This document shows, one piece after another, positions 17,307 through 26,111 of a stretch of DNA of 64,000 nucleotides. A program made the position numbers and the translations under genes. The notes under the pieces were generated by a model that worked only from the letters and a program-made list of their open reading frames with translations, searched no databases and was not told the origin of the DNA. The stretch lies in assembly GCA_900547475.1 (NCBI GenBank), contig URGW01000017.1, positions 1 through 64,000 of the forward strand, written 5' to 3'. Within the stretch, counting starts at the first letter, position 1; each line of letters begins with the position of its first letter. Origin of the DNA: an uncultured Clostridium sp. (lineage in GTDB: Bacteria; Bacillota; Clostridia; Clostridiales; Clostridiaceae).

Positions 17307-17797
17307 TGCTTTCCATTATAGTTGCTATAGCAGAAAACAATATTATAGGTGGGGATAATAAGCTTTTATGGCATATACCAGAAGACTTAAAAAGATTCAA
17401 AGCAATTACTTCAGGACATTCAATTGTAATGGGTAGAAAAACATTTGAGTCTTTACCTGGTATCTTGCCTAATAGAAAACATATTATAATCACAAGAGAT
17501 AAAAGCTATACTGTGGATAATGATAATGTAGAAATTATCCACAGTTTGTCTGAAGTTATCAACAAATATAAAAACTCATCTGAAACCGCATTTATTATAG
17601 GTGGAGGCGAAATTTACGCACAACTTATCCACAATGTGGATAAGTTGTTTTTAACAAAAGTTTTTAAATCTTTTGATGGAGATACAAGTTTTCCACAGAT
17701 AAATTTTGAAGAATTCACTGTGGATTTTCAGTCAGAAATATTTACTTGTGAAAAAAGCGGATTAAAATATCAATTTATTGATTTAATAAGAAAATAA
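17306..17797 (+). CDS. dfrA: Dihydrofolate reductase
   Basis: NADPH-dependent regeneration of tetrahydrofolate, completing the thymidylate cycle with ThyA. It has 163 residues, the usual length. Motifs are IVAIAENNIIGGDNKLLWHIPEDLKRF (substrate loop with the acidic Glu/Asp), VMGRKTFESLPGILPNRKHII and FIIGGGEIYAQ. GGAGG lies at 17291-17295, inside the end of thyA. The gene body contains an unusual set of DnaA boxes, annotated separately. Confidence 0.95.
   Translation: MLSIIVAIAENNIIGGDNKLLWHIPEDLKRFKAITSGHSIVMGRKTFESLPGILPNRKHIIITRDKSYTVDNDNVEIIHSLSEVINKYKNSSETAFIIGGGEIYAQLIHNVDKLFLTKVFKSFDGDTSFPQINFEEFTVDFQSEIFTCEKSGLKYQFIDLIRK
17510..17727. repeat. DnaA-box cluster inside dfrA
   Basis: Four perfect TTATCCACA boxes occur within 132 bases: 17512-17520 (minus), 17535-17543 (plus), 17625-17633 (plus) and 17635-17643 (minus). 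Near-matches are TTATCAACA (17556-17564), TTTTCCACA (17689-17697) and the complement of TGTGGATTT (17719-17727). They are arranged as inverted pairs. The second pair forms a perfect 14-bp palindrome around one base (17620-17648); the first has 12-bp arms (17510-17521 and 17534-17545). A DnaA-titrating or replication-control locus is the obvious hypothesis. Confidence 0.75.
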
Positions 17798-17814
17798 TAT
17801 ATCTACTAAAAAGC

Positions 17815-17840
17815 AAAAAAGTCGGCCTAGCCGACTTTTA
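17815..17840. terminator. Bidirectional terminator dfrA/ppcA
   Basis: GTCGGC/GCCGAC with flanking A and T runs lies between the convergent dfrA and ppcA genes. Confidence 0.85.
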
Positions 17841-17858
17841 ATTGTTTAATTATTAATT

Positions 17859-19475
17859 TTATCCAATACTTCCTCTAACTTTACCCATTCTAATAATCCA
17901 TTCATTTAGAATCTTCAACTCTTCAGTCTTACTTTGAATTATGTCTGACTCTAATCCTATTAAATGCATTATTATTGGTCTTGTAGTCTTTAATAAAGTA
18001 TGATAGAACTCATTATCATTCATAAACTCATAGTCTAATCCTAAATCCAATATTTCATTAACATACTTCATATCTTCTTTATATTCTTGTCTTGCTGTTT
18101 CATCAATTATCCTTTTACTAACTCCAGCATTTGCAAATCTAGCTGCAAATCCTAAGTCTTCTCTTAACATAGGATAGAATTCTAATAATTTATCTATTCC
18201 TTCTTGTCCGAATTTATCCTTTATTTCATTAAGCCCTCTACCCATACCTAAAAGTTCTGGTGGCATACCTAATGTATACATAGCTCCAGTAAATGATATA
18301 GCTCTTGGTACAGCATACTCAACAGAATTATCTATACTTAATATTTCTTTTCTTAACTCTTCATCACTTACTAAGTTTGCTATATTATCAAGATTAGCTA
18401 CTTCTCTATTATATTCTAATCCTGTCTTAGCCTTAGTTAATCTATCTCTGTTCTTTGGAATAAAGTCAGATACAAATGAAACTGTATTTATTACCTTTAA
18501 GAACGTCGTTAAATAATGTTTAGATAGTATTCCTATAAATTCCTTCATTAACGCTATATCCTCTTCTGAGAAGTTTCTAGGCTCATACATATCTACTTTC
18601 TCTTTAAGCTCTCTAGCAGCTTGTTTAGTTTCATCCTCACCATGATCATATCTTAATGCTGATTGGAACGTAAAAGTTTTTACTCCTGCATAAGTCTGTA
18701 ATATTTTATCTATATTTCTTCCTGTAAAATGCCCCCTAAACGGAAGTGACCCACATCCTAATATTGGAGCTACCTCTACCCCGTGCTCTTTACCCCATTT
18801 ATATGCCTTATCAACAGCCATAACAACAGAAAGTACTCCAGATATTAATCCATAAGACATAGCAGTATCAGAACGTGCTATCATAAATCTTAAATAATCT
18901 ATATTATGCCCCTTCTCTTCTGATATATGATAAAATTCATCTAATATCTTTTCAACATTAACTAATGCTGGAACATCCTCTACTAAAGGAATTATTCTAA
19001 CACTATTTTCTTCAAATTTCACTGGGTAATTCTTATTTCCTAGCTCTATAACAGAATTAACTCTATCTTGGAACTCAGAAATTTCTTGTCCTGTTTCAAC
19101 CATTGGAACTACAACTTCTCTAATAGCTTGTACACCTGTAAGCTGATAAGCCTGTGCATTTGTTTCTACAATAGACATTATACTCATTAATTGTCTAAAT
19201 ACAGACTCCTTGTTTGCATTTGGTATTCTAGGAGTTATTCTAACATCCTTTCCTGGTATAACACCATTACCAATTAGCCCTAATGCAACTTGTGATGTTT
19301 GGTGATATGGAGTTAATTTACCTTCAAAATCTATCATTATTTCATCTATTCCAAGTCCACCTTTATCTTGTGGTGTTAATCCCTCTATAGCCTCTGTAGG
19401 TTCTTGTTGAATTGATATGTATTTTTCTACATTATCTGGATGTTGCGTCATCATTGAATTTGGAAAATTTCTCAT
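17859..19475 (-). CDS. ppcA: Phosphoenolpyruvate carboxylase, archaeal type
   Basis: Anaplerotic enzyme: PEP plus bicarbonate gives oxaloacetate. The 538 residues match the short archaeal-type class rather than the 900-residue bacterial type. Visible motifs are MMTQHPDNVEKY, IMIDFEGKLTPYHQTSQV, RFMIARSDTAMSYG, GCGSLPFRGHFTG and the C-terminal TTRPIIMHLIGLESDIIQSK. This form is known in archaea and a few clostridia such as C. perfringens. The gene is transcribed alone, toward dfrA. Confidence 0.93.
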   Translation of the reverse strand: MRNFPNSMMTQHPDNVEKYISIQQEPTEAIEGLTPQDKGGLGIDEIMIDFEGKLTPYHQTSQVALGLIGNGVIPGKDVRITPRIPNANKESVFRQLMSIMSIVETNAQAYQLTGVQAIREVVVPMVETGQEISEFQDRVNSVIELGNKNYPVKFEENSVRIIPLVEDVPALVNVEKILDEFYHISEEKGHNIDYLRFMIARSDTAMSYGLISGVLSVVMAVDKAYKWGKEHGVEVAPILGCGSLPFRGHFTGRNIDKILQTYAGVKTFTFQSALRYDHGEDETKQAARELKEKVDMYEPRNFSEEDIALMKEFIGILSKHYLTTFLKVINTVSFVSDFIPKNRDRLTKAKTGLEYNREVANLDNIANLVSDEELRKEILSIDNSVEYAVPRAISFTGAMYTLGMPPELLGMGRGLNEIKDKFGQEGIDKLLEFYPMLREDLGFAARFANAGVSKRIIDETARQEYKEDMKYVNEILDLGLDYEFMNDNEFYHTLLKTTRPIIMHLIGLESDIIQSKTEELKILNEWIIRMGKVRGSIG

Positions 19476-19845
19476 TTTAAATAGCCCCCTCAGCTTTTTT
19501 GCATTTTATATTTTTATTATATTTCATTTTTATATAATTTTACAATACTTTTCTACACAAAATGCAATTTTTTATACTTTTAACTTGCATTAATTAAAAG
19601 TATTATTGATATTTTCATATATTTGCACATATTTTAAAACTTTTTTCTTTTCTTTATATCTAAAAAAATACAGAAAAATAGGGATATTTCTAACGAAATT
19701 TCCCTATTTTTCTGTCCTATTGTTTTTTGTCCTATATTGTTAATCCTATTGAAGAGTAACCATAATTTAATAAAATTTTATGATGATAACTAGACTTACT
19801 CTATTTTTAATCATCAGTATAATTTAAATAAAATTCATTATAAAC
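19476..19845. other. Intergenic region upstream of ppcA with long hairpin
   Basis: About 370 bases without a supported gene. It contains an 18-bp hairpin with one mismatch (arms 19673-19690 and 19695-19712) whose minus-strand product could be a leader structure or terminator. TTGCAT-like words recur near 19499, 19561 and 19585, possibly operator half-sites; this is only a visual impression. Confidence 0.4.
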
Positions 19846-19849
19846 ATTA

Positions 19850-19876
19850 AAAAAGCCTTTCTTTCTAAAAGAAAGG
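19850..19876 (-). terminator. Terminator of the SRP RNA
   Basis: CCTTTCTTT/AAAGAAAGG with a three-base loop, followed on the minus strand by CTTTTTT, ten bases beyond the predicted 3' end of the SRP RNA. Confidence 0.8.
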
Positions 19877-19885
19877 ATAATTTAA

Positions 19886-20152
19886 AACCGTGCACCTCAC
19901 TTTGACAGTAATCTATAAGCGTTACCTATGTAGTTAACTCAGGCAAGATTGATCCACGGCACACGCAGGGGCTGCTTATCGCTGCTTCCTTCCGGACCTG
20001 ACGAGGTTCACAGTCTTACGTCGCGTGGGACCCGGCCCTCAACATCACTTGCATAGGGCAGACCAAACAGATTAAAGCCTAGGTGAGGAATTAAATCCTG
20101 CTGTAGCGGATTGCAGGTTACAGGGCACCGCTAACTCCCCATCTAGCACGGC
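19886..20152 (-). ncRNA. ffs: Signal recognition particle RNA, long form
   Basis: The minus strand contains the invariant domain IV sequence GTCAGGTCCGGAAGGAAGCAG (around 19985-20005). The 5' Alu-domain region includes GATGGGGAGTTAGCGGTGCC and TGTAACCTGCAATCCGC. The ends pair: GCCGTGC (20152-20146) with GCACGGT (19893-19887). The size of about 267 nt is that of Gram-positive SRP RNA with an Alu domain. It follows tRNA-Ser by two bases and is closed by the terminator at 19850. Confidence 0.93.
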
Positions 20153-20154
20153 TA

Positions 20155-20244
20155 TGGCGGAGAAAGTGGGATTTGAACCCACGATAGAGTTTCCCCTATA
20201 CACGCGTTCCAGGCGTGCTCCTTCAACCACTCGGACATCTCTCC
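20155..20244 (-). tRNA. tRNA-Ser (anticodon GGA)
   Basis: A 90-nt class II tRNA with GGAGAGA acceptor, GTTCAAATC T-loop, the long variable arm (TAGGGGAAACTCTA), anticodon loop CTGGAAC and encoded CCA. It reads UCC/UCU serine codons. It is probably processed from the same transcript as the SRP RNA. Confidence 0.95.
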
Positions 20245-20410
20245 ATACCGTAAAATTAAAAGAATAATTTTATTGTATCTATCATTGATACTTTCTCATT
20301 TTAACATAAATATTATTGTAGTTCAATAAAAAGATTTTCTTTATAAATTTTCCATAAATGAATTAAGTGGAGATACCATTTTTAAATAGCTACTCCACTT
20401 TTTTAAGTTA

Positions 20411-21181
20411 TTATATAAACTTTTTCTTACTATTTCTATTTGCTATAAGTATTATTATAGATCCAATAATTATGCCAATTAAACTAATTATTTGTGCTGT
20501 TCTTAATCCAAAAAACATTAAACTATCTGTTCTTAATCCCTCAATAAAAAATCTTCCTAAAGAATAAAGAACCATATAACTACCAATAACAATTCCATGT
20601 TGATTTTTCTTTTTATAAATAATAAATATTAATATTACAAAAACAAATAAATTCCATATAGATTCATATAAGAATGTTGGATGATAATAAGTTCCATTTA
20701 TAAGCATTCCTTGTTGTATGAACTGTGGAAATTTACTTATAAAAGCCTCTGAAACAGGTCCTCCATGCGCTTCTTGATTCATAAAGTTTCCCCATCTACC
20801 TATTGCTTGAGCTAATATAACTCCTGGCATTATTACATCAATATATTCAAAGAAATTTATCTTTTTTACTCTAGTAAATATATATGCAACTAATAATCCA
20901 CCAATAAGTCCACCATGTATGGCCATACCACCATTTCTTATATTTATCACATCCATAAATGAATGATAATTCTTATATTCAAAAGCAACATAATATAACC
21001 TAGCACCAATTATTGAAAATGGAAAACTCCACAAAAATCCATCTGTAATAATATCAAAATCTAATCCTTTTTTCTTTGCAAGTAAATATGATACAAAAAA
21101 TGCTATCAAAACTCCACTTGCAATAATAATTCCATACCATCTTATTGGCATTCCAAAAACTTCAAATGCTACTGGATTCAT
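20411..21181 (-). CDS. lgt: Prolipoprotein diacylglyceryl transferase
   Basis: Integral membrane enzyme that transfers diacylglycerol to the lipobox Cys of prolipoproteins. It has 256 residues and seven hydrophobic segments. The signature is GRWGNFMNQEAHGGP (about 128-142), with RWYGIIIASG near the start, GGMAIHGGLIGG and the C-terminal GRFFIEGLRTDSL. It lies 29 bases after tadA on the same strand, likely cotranscribed. The deacetylase at 30265 and the PepSY lipoprotein at 37356 would be substrates. Confidence 0.94.
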   Translation of the reverse strand: MNPVAFEVFGMPIRWYGIIIASGVLIAFFVSYLLAKKKGLDFDIITDGFLWSFPFSIIGARLYYVAFEYKNYHSFMDVINIRNGGMAIHGGLIGGLLVAYIFTRVKKINFFEYIDVIMPGVILAQAIGRWGNFMNQEAHGGPVSEAFISKFPQFIQQGMLINGTYYHPTFLYESIWNLFVFVILIFIIYKKKNQHGIVIGSYMVLYSLGRFFIEGLRTDSLMFFGLRTAQIISLIGIIIGSIIILIANRNSKKKFI

Positions 21182-21210
21182 TTCTTACCTTCTCCCCTTT
21201 TGATTTAAAT

Positions 21211-21648
21211 TTATTTTCTTCTATCACAAAAGAATTTACTTATTAATTCGCTACATTCATTATTATAACACCAATTTGTAGTTACATAGGAATTAAAAAT
21301 ATCATAATCCAAAATATTTAATATTGTTCCACATGCCCCCATATCCTTATTAAATGTTCCTATATGTAATTTAGATATTCTAGCTTGTGCTATTGCAGAG
21401 GCGCACATAGAACAAGGTTCTAATGTAACATACATTTCAGCCCCATTTAATCTCCAATCACCAATTATTTTACTCGCTTCTTCAATCGCTAAAATTTCAG
21501 CATGTGCTATTGCAGACTTTAGGGTTTCCTTTAAATTATGTGCCCTAGCTATTATTTCTCCATCCTTTACTATAACAGCACCAACAGGAACCTCGCCTTT
21601 AGAATAAGCTTTTTTTGCTTCCTCCAAAGCAATTTCCATATAATCCAT
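21211..21648 (-). CDS. tadA: tRNA-specific adenosine deaminase
   Basis: Converts A34 to inosine in tRNA-Arg(ACG). It has 145 residues with zinc ligands and the catalytic Glu in AIAHAEILAIEEA and PCSMCASAI, plus GEVPVGAVIVKDGEIIA. Family length is typical. In Bacillus tadA lies next to the SRP RNA and dnaX, and the same neighbourhood is preserved here. Confidence 0.92.
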   Translation of the reverse strand: MDYMEIALEEAKKAYSKGEVPVGAVIVKDGEIIARAHNLKETLKSAIAHAEILAIEEASKIIGDWRLNGAEMYVTLEPCSMCASAIAQARISKLHIGTFNKDMGACGTILNILDYDIFNSYVTTNWCYNNECSELISKFFCDRRK

Positions 21649-21785
21649 TATTCAGCACTCCTTTAATTATTGCTTATGTTTATCTTTCTAATTTTATATA
21701 AACTAAAAATGGCAAATGACAAATTACCCTCAATCTCATATTTGTCACTCACCACTTTTTATCCCCATTATAACTTAAAATTAAT

Positions 21786-23039
21786 TTATGTGTAAATTCT
21801 TACTTTTTTTATTCTGTTTTTGTCTACTTCTTCTACTACAAATCTAATATTATTTAGATTTACCTCTTCTTTATTTTCTGGGAATCGACCTAATTCACCT
21901 ATTATTAATCCTCCAACGGAATCAAACTCCTCTGACTCCATGTTTACTCCGATTAATTCACTTATATCATCTAACCTTGCGCTTCCATCTACAATATATT
22001 CATCTTCTTTAATTACTTCTATCTCATTATCATAATCATCATATTCATCTTCTATATCCCCAAAAACCTCTTCAATCAGGTCTTCTATAGTAACTATTCC
22101 AACAGTTCCACCATATTCGTCTAAAACTACACTAATATGATTTCGTGTCTTTTTCATTTCATTAAATAATTCTTTGATTTTCTTAAATTCAAATGTATAA
22201 TAAGGTTCTCTCATATAGTCAGTAACTTTGAATACGTCCTTATTTTGACCTGCTATAATTAAGTCTTTAACATATAATATCCCAACTATATCATCTATAG
22301 TTTGATTATATACTGGAATTCTTGAAAACTGTTCCTTTTTTATAACATCTAATACTTCTTCATAAGTTGCCTCAGAGTCAACTGCTACAATATCAACTCT
22401 TTGTACCATAACATCTTTTGCTTGTGAATCTGCAAAGTCAAACACGTTGAATATCATTTCCTTTTCCACATCCTCAAGGACACCTTCTTCTTCACTGACA
22501 CCAACCATGGTTCTTAATTCTTCTTCTGTTATAAATGGCTCGCTTGCCTTTGGATCTCCTCCTAGTAATCTTATAAATCCACTTGATATAAAAGTAAATA
22601 TACCTATAAATGGCTTAAATAACTTTACTATTATGTCTATTGGCTTACTTACTTTTAATGATACTTGCTCAGATTTTTGCTTTGCTATTGATTTTGGAGT
22701 TATTTCTCCAAAAATAAGTACTAATACAGTCATAACTAAAGTTGCTATTCCAACACCACTTGCTCCAAGAGCATTAACAAATAATGTTGTAGCTAATGAT
22801 GAAGCTAATATATTTACTATATTATTGCCTATTAATATTGCTCCCAACAACTTATTTGGATCTTCTGTTAGTTTTTCAACTAATTTTGCTCCTTTTACTC
22901 CATCTTCCACCATATGTCTTATTCTTATTTTGCTTAGTGCCATAAGTGCTGTTTCTGACATTGAAAAAAATCCAGACAATACTAGTAAAATTATAAGTAC
23001 TATTATCTGCCACACTTGACTGGGTTCCAAAAAAATCAC
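21786..23039 (-). CDS. CNNM/CorC-HlyC family membrane protein
   Basis: A 417-residue DUF21-CBS-CorC protein. There are four hydrophobic segments (1-150, with SGFFSMSETALMALSKIRIRHM and IFGEITPKSIAK), a tandem CBS domain (about 195-320, VMVQRVDIVAVD and VVLDEYGGTVGIVTIEDLIEEVFGDIEDE), and a C-terminal transporter-associated domain (about 340-417). The family is linked to magnesium export. It is sometimes called hemolysin, but haemolytic activity is not implied. Single gene. Confidence 0.88.
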   Translation of the reverse strand: MIFLEPSQVWQIIVLIILLVLSGFFSMSETALMALSKIRIRHMVEDGVKGAKLVEKLTEDPNKLLGAILIGNNIVNILASSLATTLFVNALGASGVGIATLVMTVLVLIFGEITPKSIAKQKSEQVSLKVSKPIDIIVKLFKPFIGIFTFISSGFIRLLGGDPKASEPFITEEELRTMVGVSEEEGVLEDVEKEMIFNVFDFADSQAKDVMVQRVDIVAVDSEATYEEVLDVIKKEQFSRIPVYNQTIDDIVGILYVKDLIIAGQNKDVFKVTDYMREPYYTFEFKKIKELFNEMKKTRNHISVVLDEYGGTVGIVTIEDLIEEVFGDIEDEYDDYDNEIEVIKEDEYIVDGSARLDDISELIGVNMESEEFDSVGGLIIGELGRFPENKEEVNLNNIRFVVEEVDKNRIKKVRIYT

Positions 23040-23262
23040 GCTCCTAGTAATTTAATAAATTATTATGATATTTTATTATATCATAATAGTAATAACGTAT
23101 GATATAATTTACCAATAAATAAGCTTAAAATTTATATTTTTTCAGAAAAGTATTTAGTATTTTTGCATTATTTATAATATAATTTTTTATGTAATTATAC
23201 TGAGTCTTATCTATATTAGGATATTTATTTTATGCTTAACATATTTATTTTGAGGTGATATT

Positions 23263-24156
23263 GTGTTTATTATTAATTTTATTAGAGGTTTTTTTATGGC
23301 TCTAGCTGATAGTGTACCTGGGGTTTCAGGAGGTACTATTGCTTTTATTTTAGGGTTTTATGATGACTTTATAGGATCATTAAATTCTTTAATATCTAAA
23401 AATAGTATAACTGATAAGAAAAAATCCTTAATCTTCTTAATCAAATTAGGAATTGGTTGGATAGTAGGTATGGTGTTATCTGTACTGCTATTATCTTCTA
23501 TATTTGATGAACATATTTATAGTATAAGTTCATTGTTTACAGGCTTTATAATAGTTGCAATTCCTCTAATAATGAAAGAAGAAAAGGAATCTTTAGTTGG
23601 TAAATACAAAAATATTATTTTTACTATAATTGGAGCTTTAATTGTTGCTTTAATTACATACTTTAACCCATCAGGATCTAACGGTGGATTAAACCTTTCA
23701 TTAGATCATTTAAACTTTAGTATTGGTATATTTGTATTTATTGCTGGAATGATTGCAATTTCAGCCATGGTTTTACCTGGTATATCAGGCTCAACTTTAT
23801 TATTAATTTTTGGACTTTATACAGGAATCATAAGTGCAATAAAAGAAGTTTTATCTTTAAACTTTTCCTACTTACCAGTCCTTATAATATTTGGATTAGG
23901 AGTTATTGTAGGGATATTAAGTACTATAAAAATAATAAAATTTTTATTAAATAAATATAGATCTGAAATGATATACTTAATCTTAGGACTAATGCTTGGC
24001 TCAATCTACGCAGTCTTTATGGGACCTACAACATTAGAAATTCCAAAACCAGCAATGAATCTTTCAAGCTTTAACTGGATATTCTTCATTATAGGTGGAT
24101 TAGTAATAATAGTATTAGAAAAATCAAAGAACTTTTTAGAGAAAAAATCTAAATAA
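23263..24156 (+). CDS. DUF368 membrane protein, candidate undecaprenyl-phosphate flippase
   Basis: A 297-residue protein with about eight hydrophobic segments. The duplicated signatures ADSVPGVSGGTIAFILGFYDDF (near 15) and MVLPGISGSTLLLIFGLY (near 165) are diagnostic of DUF368. Members have been implicated in recycling of the C55-phosphate lipid carrier across the membrane. The start is GTG 23263, with TGAGGTGAT seven or so bases upstream. Single gene, divergent from the CNNM gene. Confidence 0.85.
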   Translation: MFIINFIRGFFMALADSVPGVSGGTIAFILGFYDDFIGSLNSLISKNSITDKKKSLIFLIKLGIGWIVGMVLSVLLLSSIFDEHIYSISSLFTGFIIVAIPLIMKEEKESLVGKYKNIIFTIIGALIVALITYFNPSGSNGGLNLSLDHLNFSIGIFVFIAGMIAISAMVLPGISGSTLLLIFGLYTGIISAIKEVLSLNFSYLPVLIIFGLGVIVGILSTIKIIKFLLNKYRSEMIYLILGLMLGSIYAVFMGPTTLEIPKPAMNLSSFNWIFFIIGGLVIIVLEKSKNFLEKKSK

Positions 24157-24167
24157 GAATATATAAT

Positions 24168-24223
24168 AAAAAAGTACCTTATAGAATAAATCCTAAAAAA
24201 TCTATTCTATTAAGGTACTTTTT
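24168..24223. terminator. Bidirectional terminator
   Basis: Arms AAAAAAGTACCTT/AAGGTACTTTTT with an inner AGAATA/TATTCT stem lie between the convergent DUF368 and MFS genes. Confidence 0.8.
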
Positions 24224-24251
24224 AGCTAAAGATAAACCTATTCTATAAAAT

Positions 24252-25655
24252 TTATTTTTTTATTTTTTTAACAACTCTAATTACACTTAAAATTGCTCCT
24301 ATTAAACATATTACTCCTATTCCTATAAATACAAATCGCATTGCATATACAAATACATCTGCTCTACCATCTACATATCCAGAAACTTTATACCCCAACT
24401 TACTACTCATTCTACTATATAAAATACTTGTAGAAAGTGCTATTCCAGTAGTTGTTCCTAAATTTCTTACTAATCCATTTATACTTCCAGCTATTCCAAG
24501 CTCATTTTTTTCAACCGTAGACATAATTAATGAATTATTAGGAGACTGGAATATTCCACTACCTAGTGAAAGTAATCCAACTAAAATTCCCACTACTATA
24601 AGAGGTGTATTAACATTAAATAGAACTAAAGAAATTATTCCTATAGACAGAATAGATAAACCTAATGCAGATATTTTTTCACTTCCCATTTTATCTGATA
24701 AATATCCACTTAATGGTGCTACTACTGCTAATATTATTGGCGATACAGTCATCATAAGTCCAGCTGCGCTTGGACTTAAAGACAATACATCTTGATAATA
24801 GAATGGTAAAATTATATTTACTGCTCCTATTGATATAAATGATGTAAATCCACAGAATATACTTAATGAAAAAAGTCTATTCTTAAATATTTTTATATCT
24901 AACATAGGATTATCAGAATTTTTTTCAACTCTAATAAATATCGCAAATAAAATTAATGAAATTATAAATGACATTACTATAAACATATTTGTAAATCCTA
25001 AACTTTGTCCAAAGTTTATAGATGTAAATAATAATGTTATAGAAATCATGAATAATATACTTCCTTTAACATCAATTTTAAAATCGCTTGCTTTTTTCTT
25101 AAAAGGTAAAATTTTAATAACACCAATATAAACTAATATACCTATTGGAATATTTATAAGAAAAATATATTCCCAAGGTGCAATTGAAACTATAAGCCCT
25201 CCTAATGTTGGTCCTACCATAGTTCCAAGTGCTACTGCTGTACCAGTCATCCCAAGAGCACGCCCTCTTTCATTTGGTGGGAAAGTCTCAGTTATAATTC
25301 CTTGATTAGTTGCCATAGCAGCTCCTGCTCCTATAGCCTGAACTAATCTAGATAATATAAGCATAAATAATGTATTTGAAAACCCACAAAGTAAGGATCC
25401 TATAGTAAAAACCCCTATCCCAAATTTAAATATTCTAGTCTTTCCTAAAATATCCCCTAATTTACCAAATAATAATATAGTTGCACATATAACTATTAAA
25501 TAACTTGTAACTACCCACTCTATTCCTGCCATACTGGTATTTAACTCTTTGGCCATAGTAGGTAAAGCTACATTTACTATGCTACTATCTAATGTGGTCA
25601 TAAATGTCATTGGTAATACTGTAAGTAAAATTGCCCACTCTTTTTTTATTCTCAT
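24252..25655 (-). CDS. MFS drug efflux transporter (DHA2, 14 TM)
   Basis: A 467-residue proton-driven efflux pump of the EmrB/QacA group. Motifs are LDSSIVNVALPTM (motif D1), GKLGDILGKTRIFKFG (motif A), RLVQAIGAGAAMATNQGII (motif B/C) and fourteen predicted membrane segments. I favour ATG 25655 (nine bases after AGGAG) over ATG 25664, which touches the ribosome binding site. The substrate is unknown. No regulator is adjacent. Confidence 0.85.
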   Translation of the reverse strand: MRIKKEWAILLTVLPMTFMTTLDSSIVNVALPTMAKELNTSMAGIEWVVTSYLIVICATILLFGKLGDILGKTRIFKFGIGVFTIGSLLCGFSNTLFMLILSRLVQAIGAGAAMATNQGIITETFPPNERGRALGMTGTAVALGTMVGPTLGGLIVSIAPWEYIFLINIPIGILVYIGVIKILPFKKKASDFKIDVKGSILFMISITLLFTSINFGQSLGFTNMFIVMSFIISLILFAIFIRVEKNSDNPMLDIKIFKNRLFSLSIFCGFTSFISIGAVNIILPFYYQDVLSLSPSAAGLMMTVSPIILAVVAPLSGYLSDKMGSEKISALGLSILSIGIISLVLFNVNTPLIVVGILVGLLSLGSGIFQSPNNSLIMSTVEKNELGIAGSINGLVRNLGTTTGIALSTSILYSRMSSKLGYKVSGYVDGRADVFVYAMRFVFIGIGVICLIGAILSVIRVVKKIKK

Positions 25656-25664
25656 TATTTTCAT

Positions 25665-25895
25665 CTCCTGGTAAATTTATCTGAAGCAATCTTATAATAC
25701 TATTTTTTGAAAAAAATTAAAAAGCCCTAAAAGTCCTTAAAAAACTTAAATTTCATTATAGGTTTTAACTTGATTAATTTATCGTCATATAATTATTATT
25801 TACTTACTCTTATATGTTATAGCTCGTATTTTTAACTATATTTTGTAATATTTTATCGTAAAAACCATATTTTACACCTTAATATATTTTATTAA
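25665..25895. other. Intergenic region upstream of MFS gene
   Basis: About 230 bases without a supported gene. It should hold the MFS promoter. Nothing else distinctive is seen. Confidence 0.4.
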
Positions 25896-25896
25896 A

Positions 25897-25933
25897 TAAA
25901 AAAACGACTTACTAATAATGTAAGTCGTTTTTT
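25897..25933 (-). terminator. Terminator after tRNA-Arg
   Basis: AAAACGACTTAC/GTAAGTCGTTTT with T runs on both strands. It lies eight bases downstream of the tRNA on the minus strand. Confidence 0.85.
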
Positions 25934-25940
25934 ATATACA

Positions 25941-26015
25941 TGGTACTCCCAACAGGAATCGAACCTGTATCTATCCCTTAGGAGGGGACTATTCTATCCA
26001 TTAAACTATGAGAGC
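25941..26015 (-). tRNA. tRNA-Arg (anticodon CCU)
   Basis: A 75-nt cloverleaf with acceptor GCTCTCA/TGGGAGT (G-U at 1-72), anticodon loop TCCTAA, T-loop GGTTCGATTCC and encoded CCA. It closely resembles other bacterial tRNA-Arg(CCU). It reads AGG codons. Confidence 0.92.
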
Positions 26016-26111
26016 ACGCATCTTAAATTATATTATAAAATAACTTCTCTTCATCAAAATAAGTTATTTTATATATATTTTATTACAACATTTAGTGTAT
26101 GTCAATTTTTT

